Below, piece by piece: positions 27,711 through 36,091 of a DNA stretch of 63,472 bases (its first letter is position 1; every line of letters starts with the position of its first letter). The stretch lies in contig JABFSA010000043.1 of NCBI GenBank assembly GCA_013140775.1, forward strand, positions 1 to 63,472, in the 5' to 3' direction. This stretch comes from Acidobacteriota bacterium (GTDB taxonomy: Bacteria; Acidobacteriota; Vicinamibacteria; Vicinamibacterales; UBA2999). Position numbers and translations under genes: made by a program. The notes beneath the pieces are model-generated. The model was not told the DNA's origin. It searched no databases and was given only the letters and a program-made list of their open reading frames with translations.

Positions 27711-28720
27711 GGCCGGCGCAGCTCCGCGTCGACGGGCATCCCCTGCTTCAGGACACCCGCGCTGTTGTCCACTGCCACCTTGATTCGATACACGAGCTTC
27801 GAGCGCTCTTCCGCGGTCTGCACGTTGCGCGGCGTGAACTCGGCCTGCGGTGAGATGAACGTGACCTTGCCTGCCACCGTGTTCCCCGCGTCCGTCACGA
27901 GTTCCACGGCTTCTCCGAGAGACACCATGGGCATGAACGGCTCGGGCACAAACAGGTTGCCCCAGGCGTGATCGAGATCGGTGACGACGAGGATCGGGAC
28001 GCGCGGTGCGACCATCTCTCCCGCATCGCTCAGTGTCTGTGTCACAATGCCAGACACCGGGGCGACCACCACGGCGTCGTTTCGCATCTTCTCGAGCACG
28101 GCAATCTGCGCGTCGACCGATGCCACCCTGGCACGGGCTGCTTCAATCTCCTCACGCTGCGCTCCGGCCTTGAGCACGGCCACGACCTCTCGAGCCGCTC
28201 TCACCCGATCGCGCGCGCCCTGTTCCCGTTCACGGGCCACATCCACCCTCGCCTTCGCGTCGTCTCGTTGTTTCTGCGAGCCTGCGTTGGCGGTGAGAAG
28301 CGCCTCGAAACGCTGCAGGTCTGTTTCTGCCGCGCGCAGCTCTGCCTGGATGCTCGCGACCTCTGCCGAGGCACTGTCCACCTGCGCCTCCGCCCGGCGG
28401 ACATCCTCTGGACGCGCCCCCGAGAGCAGCAACCGGACCTGCGCGTCGGCGACGTTCCGGTCGGCCCTGGCTCGTCCAACCTGCAGCTCGACGTCGCGCG
28501 TATCGAGTGTGGCGATGACATCGCCTTTATTGACGCGATCCCCTTCGGCCACCCGAAGCTCGACCAGGCGGCCGCCCACTTCAGCGGCGACCTGCACCTC
28601 GGTCGCTTCCACATGGCCTGAGACGCGCACGTTCCCGGCAGTCTCCGGCTCGCGACAGCCGACCAGCGCCGCGCAGGCGACAGCGGCAAACCACAGATGA
28701 TGGTGTTGTGTTGTTGTCAT
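27707..28720 (-). CDS. HlyD-family adaptor lipoprotein (YbhG-like)
   Basis: The 337-residue periplasmic adaptor joins the permeases to the TolC-like channel. It has a lipobox (AALVGC, Cys26), the lipoyl halves EATEVQVAAEVGGRLVELRV and VVAPVSGIVTQTLSDAGEMV, and between them a coiled-coil hairpin of about 130 residues rich in Ala/Glu/Arg. ATG 28720 overlaps the TetR stop by ATGA; longer readings upstream lie in the regulator gene. The membrane anchor is a lipid rather than the helix used by E. coli YbhG. Confidence 0.92.
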   Translation of the reverse strand: MTTTQHHHLWFAAVACAALVGCREPETAGNVRVSGHVEATEVQVAAEVGGRLVELRVAEGDRVNKGDVIATLDTRDVELQVGRARADRNVADAQVRLLLSGARPEDVRRAEAQVDSASAEVASIQAELRAAETDLQRFEALLTANAGSQKQRDDAKARVDVAREREQGARDRVRAAREVVAVLKAGAQREEIEAARARVASVDAQIAVLEKMRNDAVVVAPVSGIVTQTLSDAGEMVAPRVPILVVTDLDHAWGNLFVPEPFMPMVSLGEAVELVTDAGNTVAGKVTFISPQAEFTPRNVQTAEERSKLVYRIKVAVDNSAGVLKQGMPVDAELRRP

Positions 28721-29352
28721 GAATGTCTCCGCAGAATCGCGCGCGCAGCCTGTTGAATGTGTTCGACGAACTGCCCGGCCTCGCGCGGCGCGCCAGCCGC
28801 CAGACCCTGTGTGTTCTTGCGATGTGCCGCCACGACACGCTGTCGGGCAAAGAAGATCAGGATTGAGGGAAGGATCGTGAGATACGTGAGCAGGGGATCG
28901 GCGTCTCGAAACGCGCCTTCCTCCTGTCCCTGCACGATGATGTCGCGCACAGCGAGGTACACCGCGTTCATCAAGCCGAAGGTGGCGCCGTCGATATGCG
29001 CCGCGCCCGACGCCAACTCGCGGAGCATGATGGGCGGAAACCAGGGACGGGCCGTGGCCTCTTCTACGATCGTGATCACCCACGCGTCGATCCTGGATTC
29101 AGCGGAGCCGGGGCCGTCGGCGATCGCGCGCGTTCGAGTACCGAGCGCGCGAAACATGTCCTGCAGCACTTCGAGGTAGAGGTTCAGCTTGCTGCCGAAG
29201 TGGTAGTAGATCATCGCCTTGTTGACGCGTGCTTTGGCGGCGATGCGGTCAACACCGGCAGCGTCGTACCCCCGGGCAGCAAACTCCAGTGCCGCAGCCT
29301 GGAGGATGGCCGTGGGAGAGTCGGCGCCGCGAGGTCGAGCTGTTTTAACCAA
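28717..29352 (-). CDS. TetR-family repressor of the efflux operon (CecR-like)
   Basis: The helix-turn-helix is clear: ILQAAALEFAARGYDAAGVDRIAAKA then VNKAMIYYHFGSK, followed by a helical ligand domain of about 150 residues. The start is uncertain. TTG 29352 gives 211 residues and puts the palindrome 29345-29364 at the start site. An upstream ATG (29412) gives 231 residues but would leave no room for a promoter of the divergent gene. In E. coli the YbhGFSR exporter is controlled by the TetR protein CecR; the same gene pairing here supports local repression. Ligand unknown. Confidence 0.85.
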   Translation of the reverse strand: MVKTARPRGADSPTAILQAAALEFAARGYDAAGVDRIAAKARVNKAMIYYHFGSKLNLYLEVLQDMFRALGTRTRAIADGPGSAESRIDAWVITIVEEATARPWFPPIMLRELASGAAHIDGATFGLMNAVYLAVRDIIVQGQEEGAFRDADPLLTYLTILPSILIFFARQRVVAAHRKNTQGLAAGAPREAGQFVEHIQQAARAILRRHS

Positions 29353-29364
29353 CCGGTTAGTTAA
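29345..29364. promoter_or_regulatory. 20-bp near-perfect palindrome, likely TetR operator
   Basis: The site reads TTAACCAACCGGTTAGTTAA. It matches its own reverse complement at 18 of 20 positions, around the core AACCGGTT. On the minus strand it overlaps a -10-like TATTAA (29366-29361), 18 bases after a -35-like TGGACA (29390-29385), so bound repressor would block the tetR-efflux promoter. It also lies about 50 bases upstream of the divergent gene. Confidence 0.78.
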
Positions 29365-29410
29365 TACACCCGCGACGCGTCGTTTGTCCAGTCCGGCGTA
29401 CCATCGGTTC

Positions 29411-30298
29411 ATGCAGATCGTCATCACCGGGGGGACGGGGTTTCTGGGTTCTGCGTTGGTGACCCACCTGCGTGCCACCGGACACGTGGTCTCGGTGCTG
29501 ACCCGAAAGCCCACACGTCAAGGCGAGATCGAATGGAATCCAGGGCGTGGGTCAGCGGCGCTGGTGGGCGCACTGCGGGGAGCAGACGCGGTGGTCAACC
29601 TCGCGGGCGCGTCTCTCGCCCAGCGATGGACGAAGGCGCACAAACGGGCGCTGTGGGAGAGTCGAGTGTCGCTCACACAGACGCTCGTTCACGCGATGAA
29701 CCAGGTGGACCCTGCCCCACGCGTCCTCGTCAGCGGCTCGGCAATAGGAATCTACGGAGATCGCGGCGATGAGCCTCTGACCGAAACCAGCGTTGTGGGC
29801 AACGACTTCCTGGCATCGCTCGGCACGGCCTGGGAGCAGGCGGCGCTCGCCGCCGGGCCACGCACACGCACGGTTCTGCTGAGAACAGGCCTCGCCCTCG
29901 AGCGAAGCGGAGGGGTACTGCCGCAGATGGCCCTTCCTTTCCGCTTCTTCGCGGGCGGACCGATCGGATCAGGTCGGCAGTACCTCTCCTGGATTCACAG
30001 GGACGACTGGGTGGCGATGACAACGTGGGCGCTGACGAACCCGGCGGTCAGCGGTCCGCTCAACGCCACGGCGCCCGAGCCGGCGACAAACCGTGAGTTC
30101 ACGAAAGCACTCGGACGCGCGCTCCACAGACCGGCATTCATGCCTGCACCTGGATTTGCGCTTCGAGTCGTGCTGGGCGAGATGGCCAACCTGATCCTCG
30201 AAGGCCAGCGTGTGTTACCGGCCAAGGCTGGCGAGCTGGGCTTCCGGTTCCGTTACCCACAGCTCGAACCTGCACTGCGTGCCATCTGTTCCGCGTGA
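29411..30298 (+). CDS. TIGR01777-type NAD(P)-dependent epimerase (YfcH-like)
   Basis: The 295-residue product is an extended short-chain dehydrogenase: Rossmann loop ITGGTGFLGSAL at residues 5-16, AVVNLAGASLAQRWT, the active-site region ASGSAIGIYG-like VSGSAIGIYGDRG, and WIHRDDWV with a C-terminal TIGR01777 tail (GEMANLILEGQRVLPAKA). Cellular role unknown. ATG 29411 abuts the tetR region head to head. Its last 84 bases overlap, in convergent orientation, the end of the TPR gene. Confidence 0.88.
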   Translation: MQIVITGGTGFLGSALVTHLRATGHVVSVLTRKPTRQGEIEWNPGRGSAALVGALRGADAVVNLAGASLAQRWTKAHKRALWESRVSLTQTLVHAMNQVDPAPRVLVSGSAIGIYGDRGDEPLTETSVVGNDFLASLGTAWEQAALAAGPRTRTVLLRTGLALERSGGVLPQMALPFRFFAGGPIGSGRQYLSWIHRDDWVAMTTWALTNPAVSGPLNATAPEPATNREFTKALGRALHRPAFMPAPGFALRVVLGEMANLILEGQRVLPAKAGELGFRFRYPQLEPALRAICSA

Positions 30299-31516
30299 CG
30301 CACCCAGTCCCTTCAATGCTTCGTCAATGACTGCTCCGTGACAGACGATGCGGCGATCGACCGTGCCGGTGCGCCGGGCCTGCATCGACGCCTTGTGCGC
30401 ATCCGGGATGCGTCCCGCCCGGTAATAGGCCCACGCGAGGGCGTCCATCGTGAAAATGTCTGACCTCCCTCGCGCACCACGCTCGGCCAGTGCAACCGCT
30501 TCCTCAGTGTCACGCCCGCGTTCGGCAAGCATCCGGGCCAAGGCCGCGGGCTGCGGTTCCTCTGATTTCCACCCTTCGCGCTCCAGCGATTCAGCCCGTT
30601 CGTACATCTCGTTCGCAGCAGATGGATCTCCGGTCACCCGCAGGAGATCGCCAACCGTGGCGGCCAGTTCAGGCGTTGGGGTTTCGTTGAGAAGCGCGCG
30701 GTACCTGTCCAGCGCCATGTCGAACGCGCCACGGGCAGCCGCAACACGCGCGAGTCCGGCACGCGCGTACGGGTGACGGGGAAAGACATACTGCGCCCGC
30801 GCGTACTCGCGCGCAGCCTCGTCGATTCTGCCCATCTGGAAATAGATGTTTCCAACCTGGGTGTAATGCCAGGCCAGCGATTCGGGATCGTGGGCGCTGG
30901 TCGCTTCCGCTGCCATCTGCATGTGACGAAGCGCTTCACTCAAGCGCCCCTGCAGCTCGTGCGCATATGCGACCCGCGCGTACGACGCTGCGTCTGGCCG
31001 TAGCCGGACCATCGTGTTGAAGGCCTCGAAGGCCTCGTCGTAGCGTCCCAGCTCGGTGTTCGCATCGCCCAGCATTCCGTAGTTCCAGGCATCGCGCTCA
31101 TTGATACGAAGCGCGCGTCGCGCAACATCCGCCGCCTCGGCAAAGCGGTGCTGTGAGAGATACACCGCGCCGAGTTGCTTCAAGGCCGAGTACTCCCCTG
31201 GTTGCGCGTCGAGGAGAGCGCGGAGAACCCGCTCAGCCTCGATCGCATCTTCGGGATTGCTCTCGACCCTCGCCTTCCGGAGCAGGATCTCCGACAGACG
31301 AACAACTGCCGGCCCATCCGCCGCGTCGGCCTCGACACGCGCTCGCGCGACGCGCTCGGCAGCATCGAGCTCCTCGCGAGACGTACCCTGCATGAGCGGG
31401 AGCGCAGGCTTGCTTGCCACCCCGGGCTTGAGCGACCACGCCCAGAAGCCGACTCCCACGGCCGCCAGCAGGGCACACAACGGGGCTGCGTATAGACGAA
31501 TTCGTGACATGTGCAA
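30215..31516 (-). CDS. membrane-anchored TPR protein
   Basis: The 433-residue product has an N-terminal hydrophobic anchor (LYAAPLCALLAAVGVGFWAW) and at least seven TPR-like helical pairs, for example ALKQLGAVYLSQHRFAEAADVARRAL, NYGMLGDANTELGRYDEAFEAF and AWHYTQVGNIYFQMGRIDEAAREY. It is the last gene of the sigma/anti-sigma/DUF4331 operon (17-base gap after DUF4331). Probably a scaffold for envelope proteins. The final 28 codons overlap the opposite-strand epimerase gene. Confidence 0.85.
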   Translation of the reverse strand: MHMSRIRLYAAPLCALLAAVGVGFWAWSLKPGVASKPALPLMQGTSREELDAAERVARARVEADAADGPAVVRLSEILLRKARVESNPEDAIEAERVLRALLDAQPGEYSALKQLGAVYLSQHRFAEAADVARRALRINERDAWNYGMLGDANTELGRYDEAFEAFNTMVRLRPDAASYARVAYAHELQGRLSEALRHMQMAAEATSAHDPESLAWHYTQVGNIYFQMGRIDEAAREYARAQYVFPRHPYARAGLARVAAARGAFDMALDRYRALLNETPTPELAATVGDLLRVTGDPSAANEMYERAESLEREGWKSEEPQPAALARMLAERGRDTEEAVALAERGARGRSDIFTMDALAWAYYRAGRIPDAHKASMQARRTGTVDRRIVCHGAVIDEALKGLGASRGTDGTQCRFELWVTEPEAQLASLGR

Positions 31517-31533
31517 CTCCCTTCGTTGTGCGG

Positions 31534-32931
31534 CTATCGGAGCCGAGGACCGGGTGTGGATTCGCGGCCCGCGAATGGCGTGTTCAGGAACGGGAACACA
31601 TCCAGATAGGGACGATCGTTGCCGTCCACTCCGTCACTGACACGGTTGTTGGGCGATCTCACGAACTCCGGCGTCAGCGGCGTAGCGCCCGCCATCGCCT
31701 GCAACGCGATATCAACCACGTCGTCTCCAACGCGACGGCCATTGGGGAATCCGGCGAAGTCGCCACCCAGGACACCAAGACGATGCGGTCGGGCCGTCGG
31801 CGGTATGGCGGTATTGAGACGGAGCATCTCTGAGGGCCGGGGGCTCGTGCCGATCTGGTTGAGCCCGGGAATGCCGGTCAGAAAGATCGTGACGAGGTCG
31901 TTACGGGGAGTGGGTGGCGTCGAAACGCCGAAGAGCGCCTGCATGAGCGGTGGCAGCATCGGGTTGGTCACGAAGCTCAGCGCAGCGCCGTCGCCGGTGG
32001 GCTCGAGACCATTGAACACGTCCTTGAGGCCGACCGGGATCACCACCTCATTCACGAGCGGGTTTCCAAGCCTCGACACCTGCACCCAATTACCTGCGTT
32101 CGTCTGTCCCGTCGGCGTGCGCGTGGTCGTGCTCATCCGGCTGGACGTGGACCATACGCCGATGGTTGCGTTCGGATCGCTCTGACCCGCAGGCCGCACT
32201 CCATTGCGGGTCACGGCTGAAATCGGAAGCTCGAGCGCAATCGAGTGGACGTTGAAACCAGCCAGACTGTCGATGGGCGCACCCAGACCATTGACCAGTG
32301 GCCGCAACTGCAGCAGGTCGAATGTCGCACCGAGGTCCACGTAGAAGCCTTCGTCGCGCGGGCCCGCGAAGGTACGCATGCCTTCAAACGCCTGCGGGAA
32401 CACGCCTGTGCCGATCTGGCCGTTGTAGTCACGGATCGAACTCACGCCGATGTTCGCGGGCAGTACTGGCACGTTGTCCGCCACCAGCCGCTCAGCGCCG
32501 GACCGCCGTGGTCCTGCCACGCGAGTCACGGAGTAGAACTGGCGAACGTTCAGGTCTGGATCGTCGAGCGAAGAGACCTGACCGGTGTTGTAGAGGAACG
32601 TATTCGGGTTGCGTATCTCAGTCCTGAACCTGAACTGGAACGTGATGTCCTCGACCGCATCTCCCGTGTTGTCGATCATGATTTCGTACAGGACGTTGTC
32701 GTCGAACTTCCAGAAATTGGGGCCCGAGCTTGGAAACTGCAGCGGGATGAAGTTCGAGATGAACACCACGCGGTCGGGGCGCTCAGGACTGACGAACGCG
32801 TAGACGTCGGTGTTGTCTGCCAGCGGGTCCTGGCTGATGAGCGGGGCCTCTCGATGACTCGAGGCCGTAATGGGCGCGGTGACAGTCACGAGGGCGGCGA
32901 GCGCCAGGGCAGCATAGGCAAACTTCTTCAC
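31534..32931 (-). CDS. secreted DUF4331 protein
   Basis: The 465-residue product has a signal peptide (AYAALALAALVTVTAPITA) followed by the DUF4331 opening SSHREAPLISQDPLADNTDVYAFVSP. Further family marks are VLYEIMIDNTGDAVEDITFQF and the late DVVDIALQAMAG before GNDRPYLDVFPFLNTPFAG. Function unknown; members are exported beta-rich proteins often encoded next to a TPR protein and an ECF sigma factor, as here. Lies 57 bases downstream of the anti-sigma gene. Confidence 0.92.
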   Translation of the reverse strand: MKKFAYAALALAALVTVTAPITASSHREAPLISQDPLADNTDVYAFVSPERPDRVVFISNFIPLQFPSSGPNFWKFDDNVLYEIMIDNTGDAVEDITFQFRFRTEIRNPNTFLYNTGQVSSLDDPDLNVRQFYSVTRVAGPRRSGAERLVADNVPVLPANIGVSSIRDYNGQIGTGVFPQAFEGMRTFAGPRDEGFYVDLGATFDLLQLRPLVNGLGAPIDSLAGFNVHSIALELPISAVTRNGVRPAGQSDPNATIGVWSTSSRMSTTTRTPTGQTNAGNWVQVSRLGNPLVNEVVIPVGLKDVFNGLEPTGDGAALSFVTNPMLPPLMQALFGVSTPPTPRNDLVTIFLTGIPGLNQIGTSPRPSEMLRLNTAIPPTARPHRLGVLGGDFAGFPNGRRVGDDVVDIALQAMAGATPLTPEFVRSPNNRVSDGVDGNDRPYLDVFPFLNTPFAGRESTPGPRLR

Positions 32932-32988
32932 AGAGCACCTCCACGGGTGTCTACGTGCAGAAGTGACGATTGGATGTATGCGGCGCGG

Positions 32989-33795
32989 CTAGACCGCGCC
33001 AGGCGTGCCCAACAGGTAGAACTGCCCGGTTGGAGCCGGCAGACCTCCAGCAGGCTCGATCGTGACCGCCACCGCGGTGGGTGGAGCAATGTCGGGCGAC
33101 GTGCTGAAGAACGTCGATCCCCCGCCTGCAGGATCGGGCATCAGGAGACCCGCGCTTACAGGCGCCTGTCCTGTCACCACCCACACCTGGTAGACCCGTC
33201 CCTCGGGAAGCGGCGGCAGGTTCGATGCGGTGAAGACCATCCCGCGAGCGCGGCTCCACAATGCGCGGGCGCTGGCCGTGGGCGCGGTGGGCTGTCCCGC
33301 GAGGTCGATGCGTACCAGATCGGGCGCTGCGAGCACGCCCATTGCCGACTGCAACTCGCTGCTCACACGCCGAGCATCGGCCACGGCCTGATCTGCCTGA
33401 GCGGTCTGGGCGACGGCCTGTTCCAGGCGCGTTTCGAGGTCGGCGACGCGAGTCTGGAGCCTGGCGGCATAAACGACGGTGCCCACCGCGAGGGCGATCG
33501 TCGCCGCCAGCGGCAGCCAGTTTCTCGCCGACTCTGTTGTCCTGGATGTCGCTGGTGCCGACGTGGCCTGCACCCCAGGCAGGGACGCCAGCACGCGCTG
33601 GCGCAACTCGGGACTCGGTGTTCGCTGGGGCACTCCGCGGTCCAGTACGCCGGTCACTTCGCGAAGCGCGCGTACCTCGGCAGCACACTCCTCGCATCCG
33701 GCCAGGTGGGCGGCGAACACAGCTTGTTCGTCCGGATCCAGGGTGCCAAGCACGTACGCGGCAGCGTCGTCTTTCACGTTGCTGTGCGTGCTCAT
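32989..33795 (-). CDS. RskA-like anti-sigma factor
   Basis: The 268-residue product has an N-terminal zinc anti-sigma domain with H-x3-C-x2-C (His30, Cys34, Cys37 in HLAGCEECAAEV), one membrane helix (LPLAATIALAVGTVVYAA), a coiled-coil stretch, and the extracytoplasmic RskA domain with VYQVWVVTGQAPVSAGLLMP. It should hold the sigma factor encoded just upstream (ATGA overlap) until a signal leads to its proteolysis. Membrane topology: N-terminus inside. Confidence 0.92.
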   Translation of the reverse strand: MSTHSNVKDDAAAYVLGTLDPDEQAVFAAHLAGCEECAAEVRALREVTGVLDRGVPQRTPSPELRQRVLASLPGVQATSAPATSRTTESARNWLPLAATIALAVGTVVYAARLQTRVADLETRLEQAVAQTAQADQAVADARRVSSELQSAMGVLAAPDLVRIDLAGQPTAPTASARALWSRARGMVFTASNLPPLPEGRVYQVWVVTGQAPVSAGLLMPDPAGGGSTFFSTSPDIAPPTAVAVTIEPAGGLPAPTGQFYLLGTPGAV

Positions 33796-34403
33796 GATGG
33801 TCCTTCCACGAGCGCATCCCGCAGCTTCAGCAAGCCGAGTCGAATGCGCGTCTTCACCGTGCCGAGCGGCTCCTCTAGACGGCTGGCGATCTCTCGCTGC
33901 GTAAGGCCTTCGTAGTACGCCAGCTCGATGGCGAATCGCTGGACCAGCGGCAACTCGCCGAGCGCGCGCGTCACTCGCCGTGCCCGTTCCGCGTCGATCA
34001 GGCCGCTGGCGGCATCCGGTTCGGAAGAGGCAAGACCCAGAACATCAGCGCCTTCGATAGGCTGTTCACCCGGCCTGACACGACGCGCGCGGATCCGATC
34101 GATCGACCGCGTACGAGTCATCATCAGGAGCCAGGCGCCCACAGCGCCGCGCCCGGAATCGTAACGGGCGGCCCGCCGCCACGCCTGTGCGAAGACTTCC
34201 TGCACGACGTCTTCCGCGTCGCCTTCATCGGTCACAATCCGCAACGCCAGCGAGTACATCGGGCGCGCGTGGCGGTCGTAGAGCCGGCCCGCGGCCTCGC
34301 CGTCGCCGGCGGCCAACTTGCGCAAGCAGTCGCGGTCCTCCGCCTGGGTTTCGGCCGATTCCGACCGGAACCCCACCACAGCGGCCAGGAACCCCATCAT
34401 CAT
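33792..34403 (-). CDS. ECF sigma factor, SigK-like
   Basis: The 203-residue product has sigma region 2 (LYDRHARPMYSLALRIV, DAEDVVQEVFAQAWRRA) and region 4 (LPLVQRFAIELAYYEGLTQREIASRL, then EEPLGTVKTRIRLGLLKLRDAL). The PLGTVKTRIR form and the RskA-like partner place it near SigK. Three ATG codons in a row occur at the start; any could be used. The SigK/RskA pair in mycobacteria controls fasciclin-domain proteins, and a fasciclin gene lies about 950 bases upstream here. Confidence 0.92.
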   Translation of the reverse strand: MMMGFLAAVVGFRSESAETQAEDRDCLRKLAAGDGEAAGRLYDRHARPMYSLALRIVTDEGDAEDVVQEVFAQAWRRAARYDSGRGAVGAWLLMMTRTRSIDRIRARRVRPGEQPIEGADVLGLASSEPDAASGLIDAERARRVTRALGELPLVQRFAIELAYYEGLTQREIASRLEEPLGTVKTRIRLGLLKLRDALVEGPS

Positions 34404-34429
34404 GATCTACGCACTCGCGACCGGAACGG

Positions 34430-34438
34430 ATGATACCA
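34430..34438 (-). promoter_or_regulatory. candidate extended -10 element for the sigma operon
   Basis: On the minus strand the sequence reads TGGTATCAT, an extended -10 (TGnTATCAT) about 27 bases before the sigma-factor start. The same nine bases occur on the plus strand at 63067-63075 before the FAD-oxidase frame. No clear -35 is visible, which fits an extended -10 promoter. Confidence 0.4.
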
Positions 34439-34468
34439 GACGAAAAATCCTCGGCCAGCGGATCCCTC

Positions 34469-34492
34469 GCCCCGGCAGACGGCAGCCGGGGC
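34469..34492. terminator. strong 8-bp GC hairpin between barrel gene and sigma operon
   Basis: GCCCCGGC (34469-34476) pairs perfectly with GCCGGGGC (34485-34492) over an 8-base loop, 11 bases past the stop of the outer-membrane barrel gene. No T-run is present, so it may end transcription with Rho or protect the 3' end of the mRNA. Confidence 0.6.
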
Positions 34493-34502
34493 AAGGCGTC
34501 GA

Positions 34503-35336
34503 TCAGAATCGATAGCTGAGACCGGCACGTGCCGTCTGGAACTCGAACCGGTCGGTCCGACGCAGGTCGGTACCGGAGGCGTTCACGAGAATGAACGGAT
34601 TGGTGGCCGGGGCCGGTCCTTGCGACCGCACGGCGCCTTCTTCGCCGTCATCGAGGCTCGTGAACAGATACTCGCCGGTCAGACTCCAGTGCGACCCCAG
34701 CATGAGCTCCACGCCGCCTCCGGCCTGGTAGCCCCAGCTCTTCTCGCTGTGGGCGACGTCCTTCGCCGGCACGAACGAATTCACGCCATTGCTGGTCGTG
34801 AAGAGGTGCTCGACTCCTCCCCACGCGCCGCCCGCTGTGCCGTAGACGAGAACGCGGCTGCTCCCGAATCCGACACGGCCGCGGAGACCCACCACGTGGG
34901 TCAACTCCCGGGAGAAGGCGTAGAACGCCGGTGTCGTGCTGAAGGCGGACACGCCATCGGTCACATCGACTCTCGAGAGATCGATGAGAGCGCCAATCAC
35001 CATGTGACCAAGTTGTCGGTCGTACCCGACGCGCACACCCACATCGATGCCATCCTCGTCGTCAGCGCAACCAGCACTCGGCTGAGCGCCCATGGCAATG
35101 CCGGCGCAGAAACCGGGGGAGAACGCGTCCGCGCCTGCGGCGGTACGGACCGTGTCCCCGAACATGCCGTCGAGGTTCGTGTCGAATGTCACGGACTCTG
35201 ACGCGTCTTCACGTTGCAAGCCCGCACCGACGGTGCCGCCGATGTAGGGACCGCTCCATGTCTGCGCACTGGCGGATCCCACGAAGGTCAAACAGAGCGC
35301 GACGCCGCAGATTGTGGAGATTCGTAGAGATGTCAT
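34503..35336 (-). CDS. outer-membrane beta-barrel protein
   Basis: The 277-residue product has a signal peptide (CGVALCLTFVGSASAQ), then TWSGPYIGGTVGAGLQ and alternating amphipathic strands ending in an aromatic residue (ARAGLSYRF), the pattern of small OmpA/Opa-like barrels. A segment near residues 70-90 contains two Cys (GFCAGIAMGAQPSAGCADDEDG) that may form a disulphide loop. Function unknown. Fasciclin and barrel genes are adjacent and co-directional (15-base gap). Confidence 0.85.
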   Translation of the reverse strand: MTSLRISTICGVALCLTFVGSASAQTWSGPYIGGTVGAGLQREDASESVTFDTNLDGMFGDTVRTAAGADAFSPGFCAGIAMGAQPSAGCADDEDGIDVGVRVGYDRQLGHMVIGALIDLSRVDVTDGVSAFSTTPAFYAFSRELTHVVGLRGRVGFGSSRVLVYGTAGGAWGGVEHLFTTSNGVNSFVPAKDVAHSEKSWGYQAGGGVELMLGSHWSLTGEYLFTSLDDGEEGAVRSQGPAPATNPFILVNASGTDLRRTDRFEFQTARAGLSYRF

Positions 35337-35351
35337 CGTGTGCCCCCGAAC

Positions 35352-35747
35352 CTAATTGGGCATCGCGACCGACGAGATCACGTGGATCACGCCGTTCGAC
35401 TGATACACGTCAGCGATGGCGATGTCAGCCATGCCACCCTTCTCGTCCTTGATGGCGAGCGACTTTGCCTTCGCGTCCATCTTCCCTGGGACCACGTGGT
35501 ACGTCAGGATCTTTGTGAGCAGAGCCTTGTTCTCGGGCTTCAGCAACGTGTCAACCGTCCCGGCGGGCAGGGCGGCGAACGCGGCGTTGGTGTGATCCTT
35601 CGAGATGAGGGCGTTGTCGATGATGTCTTTTGACGGATACATCGCCGCGCCGCCGACCATCACGGTTTTCTCCTGAGCAACGGCCGCCGACGCCGTCAGT
35701 AGCACAAGGGCGCACGCCATTGCGGCGCCTGTCGTAAGTCGAAACAT
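35352..35747 (-). CDS. secreted fasciclin (FAS1) protein with missing core segment
   Basis: The 131-residue product has a signal peptide (ALVLLTASAAVAQ) and a FAS1 domain with the H2-type motif ILTYHVVPGKM and the closing NGVIHVISSV. In ordinary members, SKDHT is followed by about 27 residues (TLVAAVKAAGL to TVFAPT) before NAAFAALPAG. Here Thr53 is followed directly by Asn54, so the first helix and the H1 strand (TVFAPT) are absent with the frame intact. The fold may be impaired. It lies close to a SigK/RskA-like pair, matching the mycobacterial SigK-fasciclin link. Confidence 0.88.
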   Translation of the reverse strand: MFRLTTGAAMACALVLLTASAAVAQEKTVMVGGAAMYPSKDIIDNALISKDHTNAAFAALPAGTVDTLLKPENKALLTKILTYHVVPGKMDAKAKSLAIKDEKGGMADIAIADVYQSNGVIHVISSVAMPN

Positions 35748-35896
35748 TCGGTCCTCCTGCCGCGCGCCGAATCAGGCGCACACTCTTGCTACGCGGCGCG
35801 CACCAAATCGGATTGCCGACCGAACGCAGAGCGACTGTGACGAGGAGGACGGGTTGGTTGAGCGTCGAGGTTAGACGCGGATTGGTCGCGGGATCG

Positions 35897-36067
35897 TCAG
35901 TGCGTGTAGGTGATCAGCTCACCCAGCCACCGCGCAACGTTGGCGCCGCCGGGTGCGTGCGGTGCCACCGGGAACGAGAGAAACGCAGCGATGCCGGCAA
36001 TGGCTGCGACGTGCATGAACCGCCGCAGCCTCGGATGAACGGTGTGTATCGTGCGTGACAGAAACAT
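35897..36067 (-). CDS. possible small single-pass membrane protein
   Basis: ATG 36067 opens a 56-codon frame (a GTG at 36088 would add seven). The product has a basic N-terminal part, one membrane segment (MHVAAIAGIAAFLSFPV) and a short C-terminal tail ending LGELITYTH. GGAAAG lies 11-16 bases upstream. It starts about 25 bases after the DUF1501 stop on the same strand, so it would be the last gene of that operon. No homologue is recognised. Could be a chance frame. Confidence 0.45.
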   Translation of the reverse strand: MFLSRTIHTVHPRLRRFMHVAAIAGIAAFLSFPVAPHAPGGANVARWLGELITYTH

Positions 36068-36091
36068 CGACTTCGTCTTTCCAAACACTGC

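Noticed and set aside
35786..36058. Plus-strand frame in the gap beside DUF1501
   Set aside because: Arg-rich low-complexity product without a family, typical of GC-driven open frames.
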